64,000 nucleotides of DNA from CAZIHO01 sp964538875. Its GTDB lineage: Bacteria; Pseudomonadota; Gammaproteobacteria; Chromatiales; Chromatiaceae. The notes under the pieces are model-generated. The model did not search any database. It was not told the DNA's origin and saw nothing but the letters and a program-made list of their open reading frames with translations. Of the stretch, positions 1 to 7,311 are shown piece after piece; positions within the stretch are counted from its first letter, which is position 1, and each line of letters opens with the position of its first letter. The translations under genes were made by a program, and so were the position numbers. The stretch covers positions 1 through 64,000 of the forward strand of contig CAZIHO010000004.1 of NCBI GenBank assembly GCA_964538875.1. Direction: 5' to 3'.

Positions 1-1
1 G

Positions 2-298
2 CTGGTGGCCCAATTCATCCGCCGGATTGGGGTTTACCCGCCGGGCACGGTGGTGCGGCTCACGGACGGTAGCATTGGGTTGGTAGTGACTGTGGATCCG
101 GCCGACCTGCTGCATCCGGAGTTGCTTCTGTATAACCCGGATATTCCGAAGGAGGAGGCGCTCATTATCAGTCTTAAGGACCATCCGGACCTGGCCATCC
201 AGGAGGCCTTGGCCAAGCAGGACTACCCGAGCCGTATCTTTCAATACCTGGGCATCGAGGAGCGGCTCGGCTATTTCGTGGAAACCCGGCCGGCCTGA
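2..298 (+). CDS. C-terminal end of an HD-GYP-type c-di-GMP phosphodiesterase (partial)
   Basis: Only the last 98 or so residues are visible; the frame is open to the window edge, so the start lies upstream. The segment reads FIRRIGVYPPGTVVRLTDG, followed by a beta-rich stretch that ends near GIEERLGYFVE. This matches the post-HD tail that follows the catalytic domain in DUF3391/HD-GYP proteins, which hydrolyse cyclic di-GMP. The catalytic HD and GYP residues are outside the window, so activity cannot be judged. The Val start implied at position 5 is internal. The gene converges with the HerA-like gene 18 bp downstream. I am fairly sure of the family and cannot say anything about sensor domains. 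Confidence 0.7.
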   Translation: MVAQFIRRIGVYPPGTVVRLTDGSIGLVVTVDPADLLHPELLLYNPDIPKEEALIISLKDHPDLAIQEALAKQDYPSRIFQYLGIEERLGYFVETRPA

Positions 299-316
299 CC
301 CCAGGGTTGCCGGCCC

Positions 317-1816
317 CTAGCGGCGTCCTCCGAACAGGGAGCCCAGCACGCCCCGAATGATCTGGCGTCCGAGTTGCCCCCCCAGTTGGGTACCGATGGA
401 GCGCGCCAAACTCTTGGCCAATGCTTCGCCCACGCCTTCCCGTTGGCGGGCGGGGGCCCGCTGGGGCGCGGGAACCTGGCCCGGTGGCTGGGTTTGCCCC
501 TGGGTTCCCGGCGGCGCAGCCTGGCTCTGGGCGGCCCGGGCTTGCAGGACCTCGAACGCAGACTCCCGGTCGATCATCTGGTCATAACGGCCCTTGAGGG
601 GGGACCGTTGCAAGCGTTCCTGGCGCTCGTCGGCGCTCAGGGGGCCGAGCCGGGATTCCGGCGGCCGGATCAGCACCCGTCCTACCGGCGTGGGGCTGCC
701 GCCCCCGTCCAGCACCGACACTAGCGCCTCGCCGATGCCCAGTTCGGTGATGGCCTGTTCCGTGTCCAGGGCCGGGTTGGGGGGGAAATTCTCGGCAATG
801 ATCTTGACCGCCTTGCGATCCTTGGGGGTGAAGGCGCGCAGGGCGTGTTGCACCTTGAGCCCCAACTGACCGAGCACGTTGTCCGGGATGTCCATGGGGC
901 TTTGGCTGACAAAGTAGACGCCCACGCCCTTGGAGCGGATCAGCCGCACCACCTGCTCGATCTTGTCCAGCAGGCTCTTGGGCGCCTGGTTAAACAGCAG
1001 ATGGGCTTCGTCGAAGAAAAACACCAAGCGGGGCAGGTCCCGGTCGCCCTGTTCGGGTAGTTGTTCAAATAGCTCGGACAGGATCCACAGCAGGAACGCG
1101 GTATAGACCCGGGGCGCCTCGTGGATCAGGCGGGTGGCGTCCAGCAGGCTGATGACGCCCTGGCCGGAGAAATCCACTTGCATCAGGTCCTCCAGCTTGA
1201 GGGCCGGTTCCCCGAAAAAGTGTTCGCCGCCCTGGTCCGCCAGCACCAGCAGGCGCCGTTGCACCGCGCCGACGCTGGCGCCGGTGATGTTGCCATAGGT
1301 GCCCTGCAATTCGGACGCATGGTCCGCCATCCAGGCCAGCAGGGCGCGCAGGTCCTTGAGGTCCAGCATCAGCATGCCTTGGTCGTCGGCGATGCGAAAC
1401 GCAGCGTACAGCAGGCCCTCCTGGGTTTCGTTGAGTTCCAGCAGGCTACTGAGGAGCAGGGGTCCCATGTCCGACAGGGTGGTGCGCACCGGATGGCCAT
1501 TTTGGCCATGAATGTCCCACAGCACCACCGGGCAGGGCCGGGGTTGGAAGTCCGGGATGCCGAGCTGTCCCAGCCGTTCGCTGATGCGGGGGTTGGCAAC
1601 ACCGGGGGCGGCCAGGCCCGACAAGTCGCCCTTCACGTCCGCCGCGAATACCGGCACACCCAGGCGGGAGAACCCTTCCGCGAGGGTCTGGAGGGTGACG
1701 GTCTTGCCGGTACCGGTGGCGCCGGCGATCATGCCATGCCGGTTACTCATGCGGGCAAGCTGGCAGACCCAGGTTCCCGCTGCGCCCCCAATCCGGAATT
1801 CTTTCCCTTCAGTCAT
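317..1816 (-). CDS. HerA-like / DUF853 P-loop ATPase (YjgR family)
   Basis: The 499-residue protein has a Walker A motif GATGTGKT at residues 32-39 and a Walker B motif LVFFFDEAH near residue 268. It matches the DUF853 branch of the HerA/FtsK ATPase superfamily (E. coli YjgR), whose length is normally about 500. These are presumed DNA- or protein-translocating ATPases of unknown substrate, and no nuclease domain is visible. The C-terminal 75 residues contain a Gln/Pro-rich linker and end in a Gly-rich segment. The ATG overlaps the stop of the upstream channel gene by 8 bp, so it is probably translated as the last gene of a minus-strand run. The NurA partner of archaeal HerA is not in the window. 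Confidence 0.85.
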   Translation of the reverse strand: MTEGKEFRIGGAAGTWVCQLARMSNRHGMIAGATGTGKTVTLQTLAEGFSRLGVPVFAADVKGDLSGLAAPGVANPRISERLGQLGIPDFQPRPCPVVLWDIHGQNGHPVRTTLSDMGPLLLSSLLELNETQEGLLYAAFRIADDQGMLMLDLKDLRALLAWMADHASELQGTYGNITGASVGAVQRRLLVLADQGGEHFFGEPALKLEDLMQVDFSGQGVISLLDATRLIHEAPRVYTAFLLWILSELFEQLPEQGDRDLPRLVFFFDEAHLLFNQAPKSLLDKIEQVVRLIRSKGVGVYFVSQSPMDIPDNVLGQLGLKVQHALRAFTPKDRKAVKIIAENFPPNPALDTEQAITELGIGEALVSVLDGGGSPTPVGRVLIRPPESRLGPLSADERQERLQRSPLKGRYDQMIDRESAFEVLQARAAQSQAAPPGTQGQTQPPGQVPAPQRAPARQREGVGEALAKSLARSIGTQLGGQLGRQIIRGVLGSLFGGRR

Positions 1817-2669
1817 GGCTGATCCCCTCGCTAGTTGAAACGGTCCTTGTGCGGCCCCCAGATTCCGCCGGCTGTTTAGGCCGGTGGAAGGCGTCGCTGA
1901 AGGCGGCGGCCAGGATGCCGGTGGGCAAGGCGATTACCCCGATCCCGGCCAGCGCCACCAATCCAGCGAACACTCGTCCTAACGGCGTTACCGGAGCCAC
2001 GTCCCCATAACCCACGGTCGTTAGGGTTTCCATGCTCCACCAGAGCGCCCGGGGAATGCTGCCGAAGGCGGCCGGCTGGGTCTTGCCTTCCGCCAAATAG
2101 AGCAGAACGGCGGCCACCAGCATCATGGTAAAGGCGCCGAGGAAACTCACCAATAGTTCGTAGCGACGGATCCGCAATGCCTGATACAAGGCCTCCATGG
2201 CTTGGTGCCAGCGTCCGAGCCGGGCGGCACGCACCACCTTGAAGCCCTGGAATAGCCGCAGGAACGCCAGATCATTGGCGCCCAGCCCATCGACCCAGGG
2301 GTAGATCAGAAAGGGTACCAAGGCCAGCAAGTCCAGCCAGGCTTCCCAGCTCAGCAGATATCGAAGCCGGCCCCGCACACCGCGATAGCGGGGGACCACT
2401 CCGGCGGCCAGGAAGCGCATTATAAAATCGATCCCAAACAAAATGCCGACCAGCAGATCGGCGGCATGGAACCATTGGCCATGGGGTTGGCGCAGGGTCG
2501 GCTCGGTTTCCAGCACCTGCACCAGCACCGCCAGGACCAGGCTGGCGATAAAGAAGTGATTGAACAGGGACAGGCCCTGAATGTTCCAGTGGTGGGGGTG
2601 GACCTGGCGCTGAATGGCGGCCAGCCAAGGGTGAACCGGGTTTGGCGGGGGACTGGGTTCCGGGACCAT
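1809..2669 (-). CDS. Voltage-gated-type potassium channel (ion transport family)
   Basis: The 286-residue membrane protein has the K+ selectivity filter TVGYGD at residues 218-223, with a pore helix before it and an S6-like helix after it. Upstream lie about five hydrophobic segments and an Arg-containing S4-like stretch around VVRAARLGRW. This is the six-transmembrane Kch/KvAP type, expected in the inner membrane to conduct K+ selectively. I take ATG at 2669 as the start; it shares one base with the stop of the ZntB-like gene, implying translational coupling. A TTG one codon earlier is possible. There is no RCK/TrkA-N regulatory domain; the C-terminal tail is short and polar. Confidence 0.85.
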   Translation of the reverse strand: MVPEPSPPPNPVHPWLAAIQRQVHPHHWNIQGLSLFNHFFIASLVLAVLVQVLETEPTLRQPHGQWFHAADLLVGILFGIDFIMRFLAAGVVPRYRGVRGRLRYLLSWEAWLDLLALVPFLIYPWVDGLGANDLAFLRLFQGFKVVRAARLGRWHQAMEALYQALRIRRYELLVSFLGAFTMMLVAAVLLYLAEGKTQPAAFGSIPRALWWSMETLTTVGYGDVAPVTPLGRVFAGLVALAGIGVIALPTGILAAAFSDAFHRPKQPAESGGRTRTVSTSEGISHD

Positions 2670-3652
2670 CAAAGCCAGTGCCAGCGCCGCAGCAGCCAGC
2701 CGACCAGTCCTCCCAGCACCACCAGCAGCCCACAGAGGATCCAGAAGGCGTCCGGCTGATTGGCGCCGGGAATACCGCCCACATTCACGCCCAGCAGGCC
2801 GGTGATGAACACTAGGGGAAAGCAGACGCCATTGACCACGGTCAGCAGGTACAGGCGCTCGTTGACCCGGTGATCGAGCAAGCCGTTCAACTCGTCCTGG
2901 AGTCCATGCAGATGCTCCCGGAGCGAACGCATATTGCCCAGCAACTGGTGGAGTTGATCCCTAGGCACCCGCAGCCCTGGACTGGCCTGATGGGACAACC
3001 AGGGCAAGGACAGGCCCTGGAGGTCTTCCATCAGCCGATGCTGGTCGTCCAGCAGTTGATTCAAGCGGCTGGCATGGCGGCGCACCAAGGACAGGCGGGT
3101 TTGGAAGTCCTTGGACAGGTCTTCGTAGATGCGGTCCTGCAAGCGCTCCGCCAAATCCGTCAAGCCCTGCAAACGGACCCGATAGGTTTCATACAGCAGT
3201 TGCATCAGGCAAGCGGGCAAATCAGCGGCGGTTGCGGGTCCCTGGCCCGTCTCCAGCCGGTGACGCATTTCCAGCAGCGCCAGGGGTTCGTCGGCGCCTA
3301 GGCTGATGGCGTGGTCCGCCTCCAGCCAAAGGCTCAACGGTTGGGTTCCGCCATGGGACGTGGGGTTGGCGGTGAGCCCCCGGAAAATCAACAGGACGCC
3401 GGTATCCAAGCGAATGCACCGGGAGTGACTCGCGTCGTCGGCGAAGGCGTCCCAGCGTGCCGGGTCCAGCTTGAAGCGCTCGGTCAGCAGATCCCGGGCC
3501 GCCCCGTTGCCGGAGCGCAGGTGCAGCCACAGGAACCCCTGGCCCGGCTGCCAGTTCTGCCAGGCGCCATTGTCGAGCAGATGGGCGCCGCCCTGGCCAT
3601 CCAGGACCAGGGCGAACTCCACCGGGGCCGCTTCCGATTGGGTTTGGTTCAT
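2669..3652 (-). CDS. zntB: CorA-superfamily divalent cation transporter, ZntB-like
   Basis: The 327-residue protein has a long soluble alpha/beta and helical N-terminal region and two C-terminal transmembrane helices separated by GVNVGGIPG. The GxN signature with the following GGIPG is the form typical of ZntB rather than the GMN of CorA, so zinc transport is the best guess, with magnesium or other divalents possible. The family assembles as pentamers in the inner membrane. It sits in a same-strand run with mgtC-like and K+ channel genes, which gives the neighbourhood an ion-homeostasis character. Its stop codon is coupled to the start of the channel gene. Confidence 0.85.
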   Translation of the reverse strand: MNQTQSEAAPVEFALVLDGQGGAHLLDNGAWQNWQPGQGFLWLHLRSGNGAARDLLTERFKLDPARWDAFADDASHSRCIRLDTGVLLIFRGLTANPTSHGGTQPLSLWLEADHAISLGADEPLALLEMRHRLETGQGPATAADLPACLMQLLYETYRVRLQGLTDLAERLQDRIYEDLSKDFQTRLSLVRRHASRLNQLLDDQHRLMEDLQGLSLPWLSHQASPGLRVPRDQLHQLLGNMRSLREHLHGLQDELNGLLDHRVNERLYLLTVVNGVCFPLVFITGLLGVNVGGIPGANQPDAFWILCGLLVVLGGLVGWLLRRWHWL

Positions 3653-3665
3653 ATCCGCCAGATAG

Positions 3666-4457
3666 TTAGGCTTTCTTGACCAAGCAGCCGTGCTGATCGT
3701 AGGTCACTTCCCGCAGCTTTTGACAACCGATCAGATCGACCACGATGTCGAACGCCTGTTCGAGGGCCGCCGCTTCGTGTTGCAGATAGAGGCTGGAGTA
3801 GGGCATGGACGCGCAGGTTTTGGTGAAGTCGTGGCATTTGAGGTCCAGACGCACGTTGTCCCGCAGGAAATTGGCCCAGCGGAACTCGATGAAAAACGCC
3901 TTGGCATGTCCTGCGGGGAAAAATTTTTCCTGGTCGCCCATGGACTTGGTCTTGTCCTTGAGTTCGTCCTTGGTATAGCAACCGCAGTCCCGTAGCCAGC
4001 GGGACAGGGTGCGATAGGGGTCATTGAGAATGGTGCCGATGTTGCAGGGCAGGATCAGGGGATTGAGGGGGCCGGTGCCTTTTTCGTCATACAGCCAGGT
4101 GAGGTTGCCCTCGATCATTTGGCGCCAGAATTCGTTGGGCTCCTGGTCGGACCAGTCGTGCAACACGTAGGCCACCAGGTTCTTTTCCTTGTCTGGGATG
4201 TCCGCCCGCCACAGGGATGAACAGAGGTGGTGGTGATCGGTGAGATAAAAAACCCCTTGGGGTCCGATGACCACGGGAGCCAGATGCCCTTCCTGGCAGA
4301 GGAACTGGTCCAGTTTGCCGCTTTCGTGGAGTTGTTCCACCTGTCTGCGCTTACAGTCCACGGAAACCATGCCGACCGCGAATTGGGTGGGATGGGCCAG
4401 TTGGGCGGGCAACTTGAAAATGTCGCCCTTTTCCAACTTGTCTTTATGGTCTTTCAT
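3666..4457 (-). CDS. ParB-like nuclease-fold protein (ParBc_2 family), function unknown
   Basis: The 263-residue protein has a conserved core in which YLTDHHHLC (residues 71-79) is the obvious motif. It fits the ParBc_2 (putative ParB-like nuclease) family, members of which are stand-alone proteins without the helix-turn-helix DNA-binding domain of chromosomal ParB. The start is ATG at 4457, preceded by a good GGAG ribosome site; a longer frame reaching back to 4595 overlaps the mgtC-like gene and lacks such support. The biochemical role is not known. By fold it could bind or hydrolyse a nucleotide, as CTP is bound by true ParB. The gene lies between the mgtC-like and ZntB-like genes. Confidence 0.7.
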   Translation of the reverse strand: MKDHKDKLEKGDIFKLPAQLAHPTQFAVGMVSVDCKRRQVEQLHESGKLDQFLCQEGHLAPVVIGPQGVFYLTDHHHLCSSLWRADIPDKEKNLVAYVLHDWSDQEPNEFWRQMIEGNLTWLYDEKGTGPLNPLILPCNIGTILNDPYRTLSRWLRDCGCYTKDELKDKTKSMGDQEKFFPAGHAKAFFIEFRWANFLRDNVRLDLKCHDFTKTCASMPYSSLYLQHEAAALEQAFDIVVDLIGCQKLREVTYDQHGCLVKKA

Positions 4458-4473
4458 GGGAGTCTCCGAGGTA

Positions 4474-4953
4474 TTAAGAAGGCAAATTGTCTTTGGGTGA
4501 GGAAGGCGCAGATCCGGCCTGCTGTTCAATCTGGTACGTGCTGTCCTCATGACGCCAATCCGGTACGTGGCGGACCAGGAAGACCAGCACCGCATTTAAG
4601 AGGCCGAGGGCGTACATGCCGTAGCCCAGCGCCATGCCAATGGACGCGGTGGCCCAGAGGGACGCTGCGGTTGCCAGGCCCCGCACCCGGCCCGAGTCCT
4701 TGAGGATGACGCCGGCCCCCAAAAAACCGATTCCCGACACAATCTGGGCGGATATGACCGTGGGGCTCAGTCCCGGCAGGGGCACGAAGCCGGATACCAT
4801 GCTGAAGGTGCAGGCCCCCAGGGACACGGCGGCGAAGGTGCGGATCTCGGAATCAATCTTGTTTCGGTAATAGCGTTCCCAGCCTACCAGGCCGCCCAGC
4901 AGGGTGGCGAGGATGGCGCGGATGGCCATGGTGAGTTCCATGTCGAGATTCAT
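4474..4953 (-). CDS. MgtC/SapB family membrane protein
   Basis: The 159-residue protein has four to five hydrophobic helices and the family signatures GGLVGWERYYRNK near the N-terminus and GIGFLGAGVILKD in the middle. MgtC-family proteins are inner-membrane proteins linked to magnesium limitation and control of F-ATPase or phosphate. Here there is no C-terminal ACT-like domain, so this is the short SapB-like form. I chose the ATG at 4953 because AGGGA stands at a suitable distance before it and because the protein then begins directly with the first helix. The next gene on the strand, ParBc_2, starts 17 bp downstream. Confidence 0.85.
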   Translation of the reverse strand: MNLDMELTMAIRAILATLLGGLVGWERYYRNKIDSEIRTFAAVSLGACTFSMVSGFVPLPGLSPTVISAQIVSGIGFLGAGVILKDSGRVRGLATAASLWATASIGMALGYGMYALGLLNAVLVFLVRHVPDWRHEDSTYQIEQQAGSAPSSPKDNLPS

Positions 4954-5169
4954 TGGGGTTCCCTGGAGCGACTCGCTCAGAAAAAGTATTAGGATTCTTT
5001 GATGCGGCGGATTCGGGAGCGAGATACGAGATCGAGCATAGGCGGCCCTGGCCGGTGTGGTCAAACATCAGACGCGAAAAAAAGATAAAAAAGCCCTAAA
5101 AGTCCATCAAAACGATCAACAGGACGAGAACCGCCAGACCCTTCCCCCAACCATGGGTTATTTGCTTCG

Positions 5170-5201
5170 CCAAGTTTATTTTTTGCGACGGCGGCCGATA
5201 G
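5170..5201 (+). promoter_or_regulatory. Possible sigma-28-type promoter for motAB
   Basis: GCCGATAG at 5194-5201 matches the flagellar sigma-28 -10 element (GCCGATAA) at seven of eight positions and lies about 40 bp before motA. A CCAAGTTT block at 5170-5177 resembles the -35, but the spacer is 16 bp rather than the usual 11. The -10 is therefore suggestive and the promoter as a whole is unproven. Confidence 0.35.
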
Positions 5202-5241
5202 CAGGTGTTAGCGCAATCCTTGCCATGAGATTTTAAAGCCC

Positions 5242-6093
5242 GTGAACCTAATCGTCGGCTCCCTGTTAGTCATCGGCGCGGTGATGGGAGGTTTCATCCT
5301 CTCCGGTGGTCAACCCCTGGCCCTTTGGCAGCCCTACGAACTGCTGGTGATCTGCGGCTCCGCCTTTGGGGCCTTCTTCATCGCCAACCCAATGAATGTG
5401 GTCATGGAGGTACTTAAGAGCATTCCCGTGCTGCTGGGGGGCTCCAAGTACGGCAAGGAACGCTACCTGGAGTTGTTGGCCATGCTGTCGGCCATTCTGT
5501 CCAAGGCGCGCAAGGAAGGACTGATCGCCATCGAGGCGGATATCGAGGAACCGGACAAGAGCCCGGTGTTCAGCAAATTCGACAAGGTGGTCAAGGACCA
5601 TCATGCCATGGAGTTCGTCACCGACTATCTGCGCATGATGGTGACCGGGTCCATGGATCCCTTTCAACTGGACAACCTGATGCAGGTGGAACTGGACGCC
5701 CACCACGCCGAAATGGCGGAAGTTCCCCACGCATTGACCCGGGTATCGGACGGCTTGCCGGGCTTTGGCATCGTGGCGGCGGTGCTGGGTGTGGTGATTA
5801 CCATGGGGTCCCTGGGCGGGCCCATCGAGGAAATCGGCCATCACGTGGCCGCCGCCTTGGTGGGAACCTTCCTAGGCATCCTGTTTGCCTATGGTTTCGT
5901 GGGACCCATGGCCACCTCCCTGGAAGGCCGCAATCACGAAGCCGCCAAGTTTCTGGAAGTCATCAAGGCCACCTTGCTGGCCAGCGCCCAGGGCTATGCG
6001 CCGGTGGTGGCGGTGGAATTCGGCCGCAAGACCATGCCGCCTGGGATCAGGCCCAGCTTCAAGGAGTTGGAGGAGTACCTGAAGAAGGGCTAA
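5242..6093 (+). CDS. motA: Flagellar stator protein MotA
   Basis: The 283-residue inner-membrane protein is of the E. coli MotA length and pattern: four transmembrane helices with a cytoplasmic loop between helices 2 and 3 carrying KARKEGLIAIE, the charged region that contacts FliG. The conserved proline segments LPGFGIVAAVLG and GTFLGILFAYG of helices 3 and 4 are intact. MotA and MotB form the ion-driven stator of the flagellar motor. The start is GTG at 5242 with a weak ribosome site; no better in-frame start precedes the first helix. motB follows after 6 bp. No other flagellar genes are in the window. Confidence 0.95.
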   Translation: MNLIVGSLLVIGAVMGGFILSGGQPLALWQPYELLVICGSAFGAFFIANPMNVVMEVLKSIPVLLGGSKYGKERYLELLAMLSAILSKARKEGLIAIEADIEEPDKSPVFSKFDKVVKDHHAMEFVTDYLRMMVTGSMDPFQLDNLMQVELDAHHAEMAEVPHALTRVSDGLPGFGIVAAVLGVVITMGSLGGPIEEIGHHVAAALVGTFLGILFAYGFVGPMATSLEGRNHEAAKFLEVIKATLLASAQGYAPVVAVEFGRKTMPPGIRPSFKELEEYLKKG

Positions 6094-6099
6094 ACGGTC

Positions 6100-7203
6100 A
6101 TGGACAAGAACGAAAAAGCCCCTATCGTCGTCAAGCGCATCATCAAGGGTGGCGGTCACCACGGTGGCGCCTGGAAGGTGGCCTACGCGGATTTCGTTAC
6201 CGCCATGATGGCGTTTTTCCTGCTCATGTGGCTCATGGGGTCCACCACCAAGGAGCAGAAGGCGGCCATTTCGGAGTTTTTCAACAATCCCAGCGCCGAG
6301 ATCGGTATGTCCACCATTCCCAAGGAGGGGGGTAGCGAGGGCCCCGGCGGTGCCAGTACCAGCCCCATCGACCTGGGCGGCGGCTTTGAGATGCCGACCC
6401 AGTCGAAGCCGGACCAGGAGATGGACGAGGCTACGGCGGAGGCCCTGGCCAAGGAGGCGGAAGCCAAGCGCATGAAGGAATTGCAGGAGAAACTCAAGGA
6501 GGTGATCGAGAACACGCCGGCCTTGGCGCCGTTCAAGGACCAATTGCTCATCGACATGACCGATGAGGGCTTGCGGATTCAGATCGTGGACAAGGAGAAC
6601 CGGCCCATGTTCGACCTGGGCAGCGCCCGGCTGCTGCCCCACGCAGAGGCGATCCTGCGGGAGCTGGCCAAGACCATCAATCAGGTGGACAACCGGGTCA
6701 GCATTACCGGCCATACGGACGCCCGACCCTACGTCAATCCCCGCTATACCAACTGGGAGCTGTCGGCGGACCGGGCCAACGCCGCCCGCCGGGAACTCAC
6801 CAACGCGGGCCTGGCGGCGGACAAGATTGGCAAGGTGGTGGGCTTGGCCTCCTCGGCCCTGTTTGCTCCCGAGGATCCGACCGCGCCCATTAACCGGCGC
6901 ATCGCCATCATTGTCATGACCAAGCAGGCGGCCGAAAATCTGGACGCCAAGCCCCTGCCGGCCACCAACGGCACGCCGTCGCCCAAGGGTGCGCCGGTTG
7001 TCCCCAGCGCCGCCGCCAAGCTGGGCGCGGTGCCGCCGGCTCCGGCCGCCGGGGCCAAACCGGGGGAGGTGCCGGCCAGCAAACCCGGTAACTCGATCCA
7101 GCCGCCAGCGGCGACGGTCAAGCCGGGGACACCGGCGCTGCCGGTTGCCCCAGCTAAGCCAGAGACACCCGGCAAACCAAGTGCGCCGGCCCGGCCGGGT
7201 TGA
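6100..7203 (+). CDS. motB: Flagellar stator protein MotB with long Pro/Ala-rich tail
   Basis: The 367-residue protein has a short cytoplasmic N-terminus and one transmembrane helix with YADFVTAMMAFFLLMWL, in which Asp31 is the ion-carrying residue. A plug/linker follows, then an OmpA-type peptidoglycan-binding domain (about 150-280) with NRVSITGHTDARPY and LSADRANAARREL. The Asp and the FVTAMM context favour proton coupling. After the OmpA domain about 85 residues of Pro-, Ala-, Gly- and Lys-rich low-complexity sequence extend the protein beyond the usual 300 or so residues. This tail would be periplasmic. It is co-transcribed with motA. Confidence 0.94.
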   Translation: MDKNEKAPIVVKRIIKGGGHHGGAWKVAYADFVTAMMAFFLLMWLMGSTTKEQKAAISEFFNNPSAEIGMSTIPKEGGSEGPGGASTSPIDLGGGFEMPTQSKPDQEMDEATAEALAKEAEAKRMKELQEKLKEVIENTPALAPFKDQLLIDMTDEGLRIQIVDKENRPMFDLGSARLLPHAEAILRELAKTINQVDNRVSITGHTDARPYVNPRYTNWELSADRANAARRELTNAGLAADKIGKVVGLASSALFAPEDPTAPINRRIAIIVMTKQAAENLDAKPLPATNGTPSPKGAPVVPSAAAKLGAVPPAPAAGAKPGEVPASKPGNSIQPPAATVKPGTPALPVAPAKPETPGKPSAPARPG

Positions 7204-7311
7204 TCTCGGGTAGGGATGTGGCAACCCGTTGCTCCGGCGTTGCCCAAACAGTCGGGAGGCGCCCCGCGGGCTAGATCAATGGCTGGTCCCAACCCGGAAC
7301 GGCGGCTAGTG

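Noticed and set aside
3666..4457. The ParB-like protein as the ParB that binds the parS-like site
   Set aside because: It lacks the helix-turn-helix and the N-terminal nucleotide-binding motifs of chromosomal ParB and belongs to a different branch of the fold.
5872..7224. Long minus-strand open frame (450 codons) over motB
   Set aside because: It is antisense to motA/motB, has His/Arg/Gly-rich composition with no domain pattern, and arises from GC-rich third positions of the real genes.
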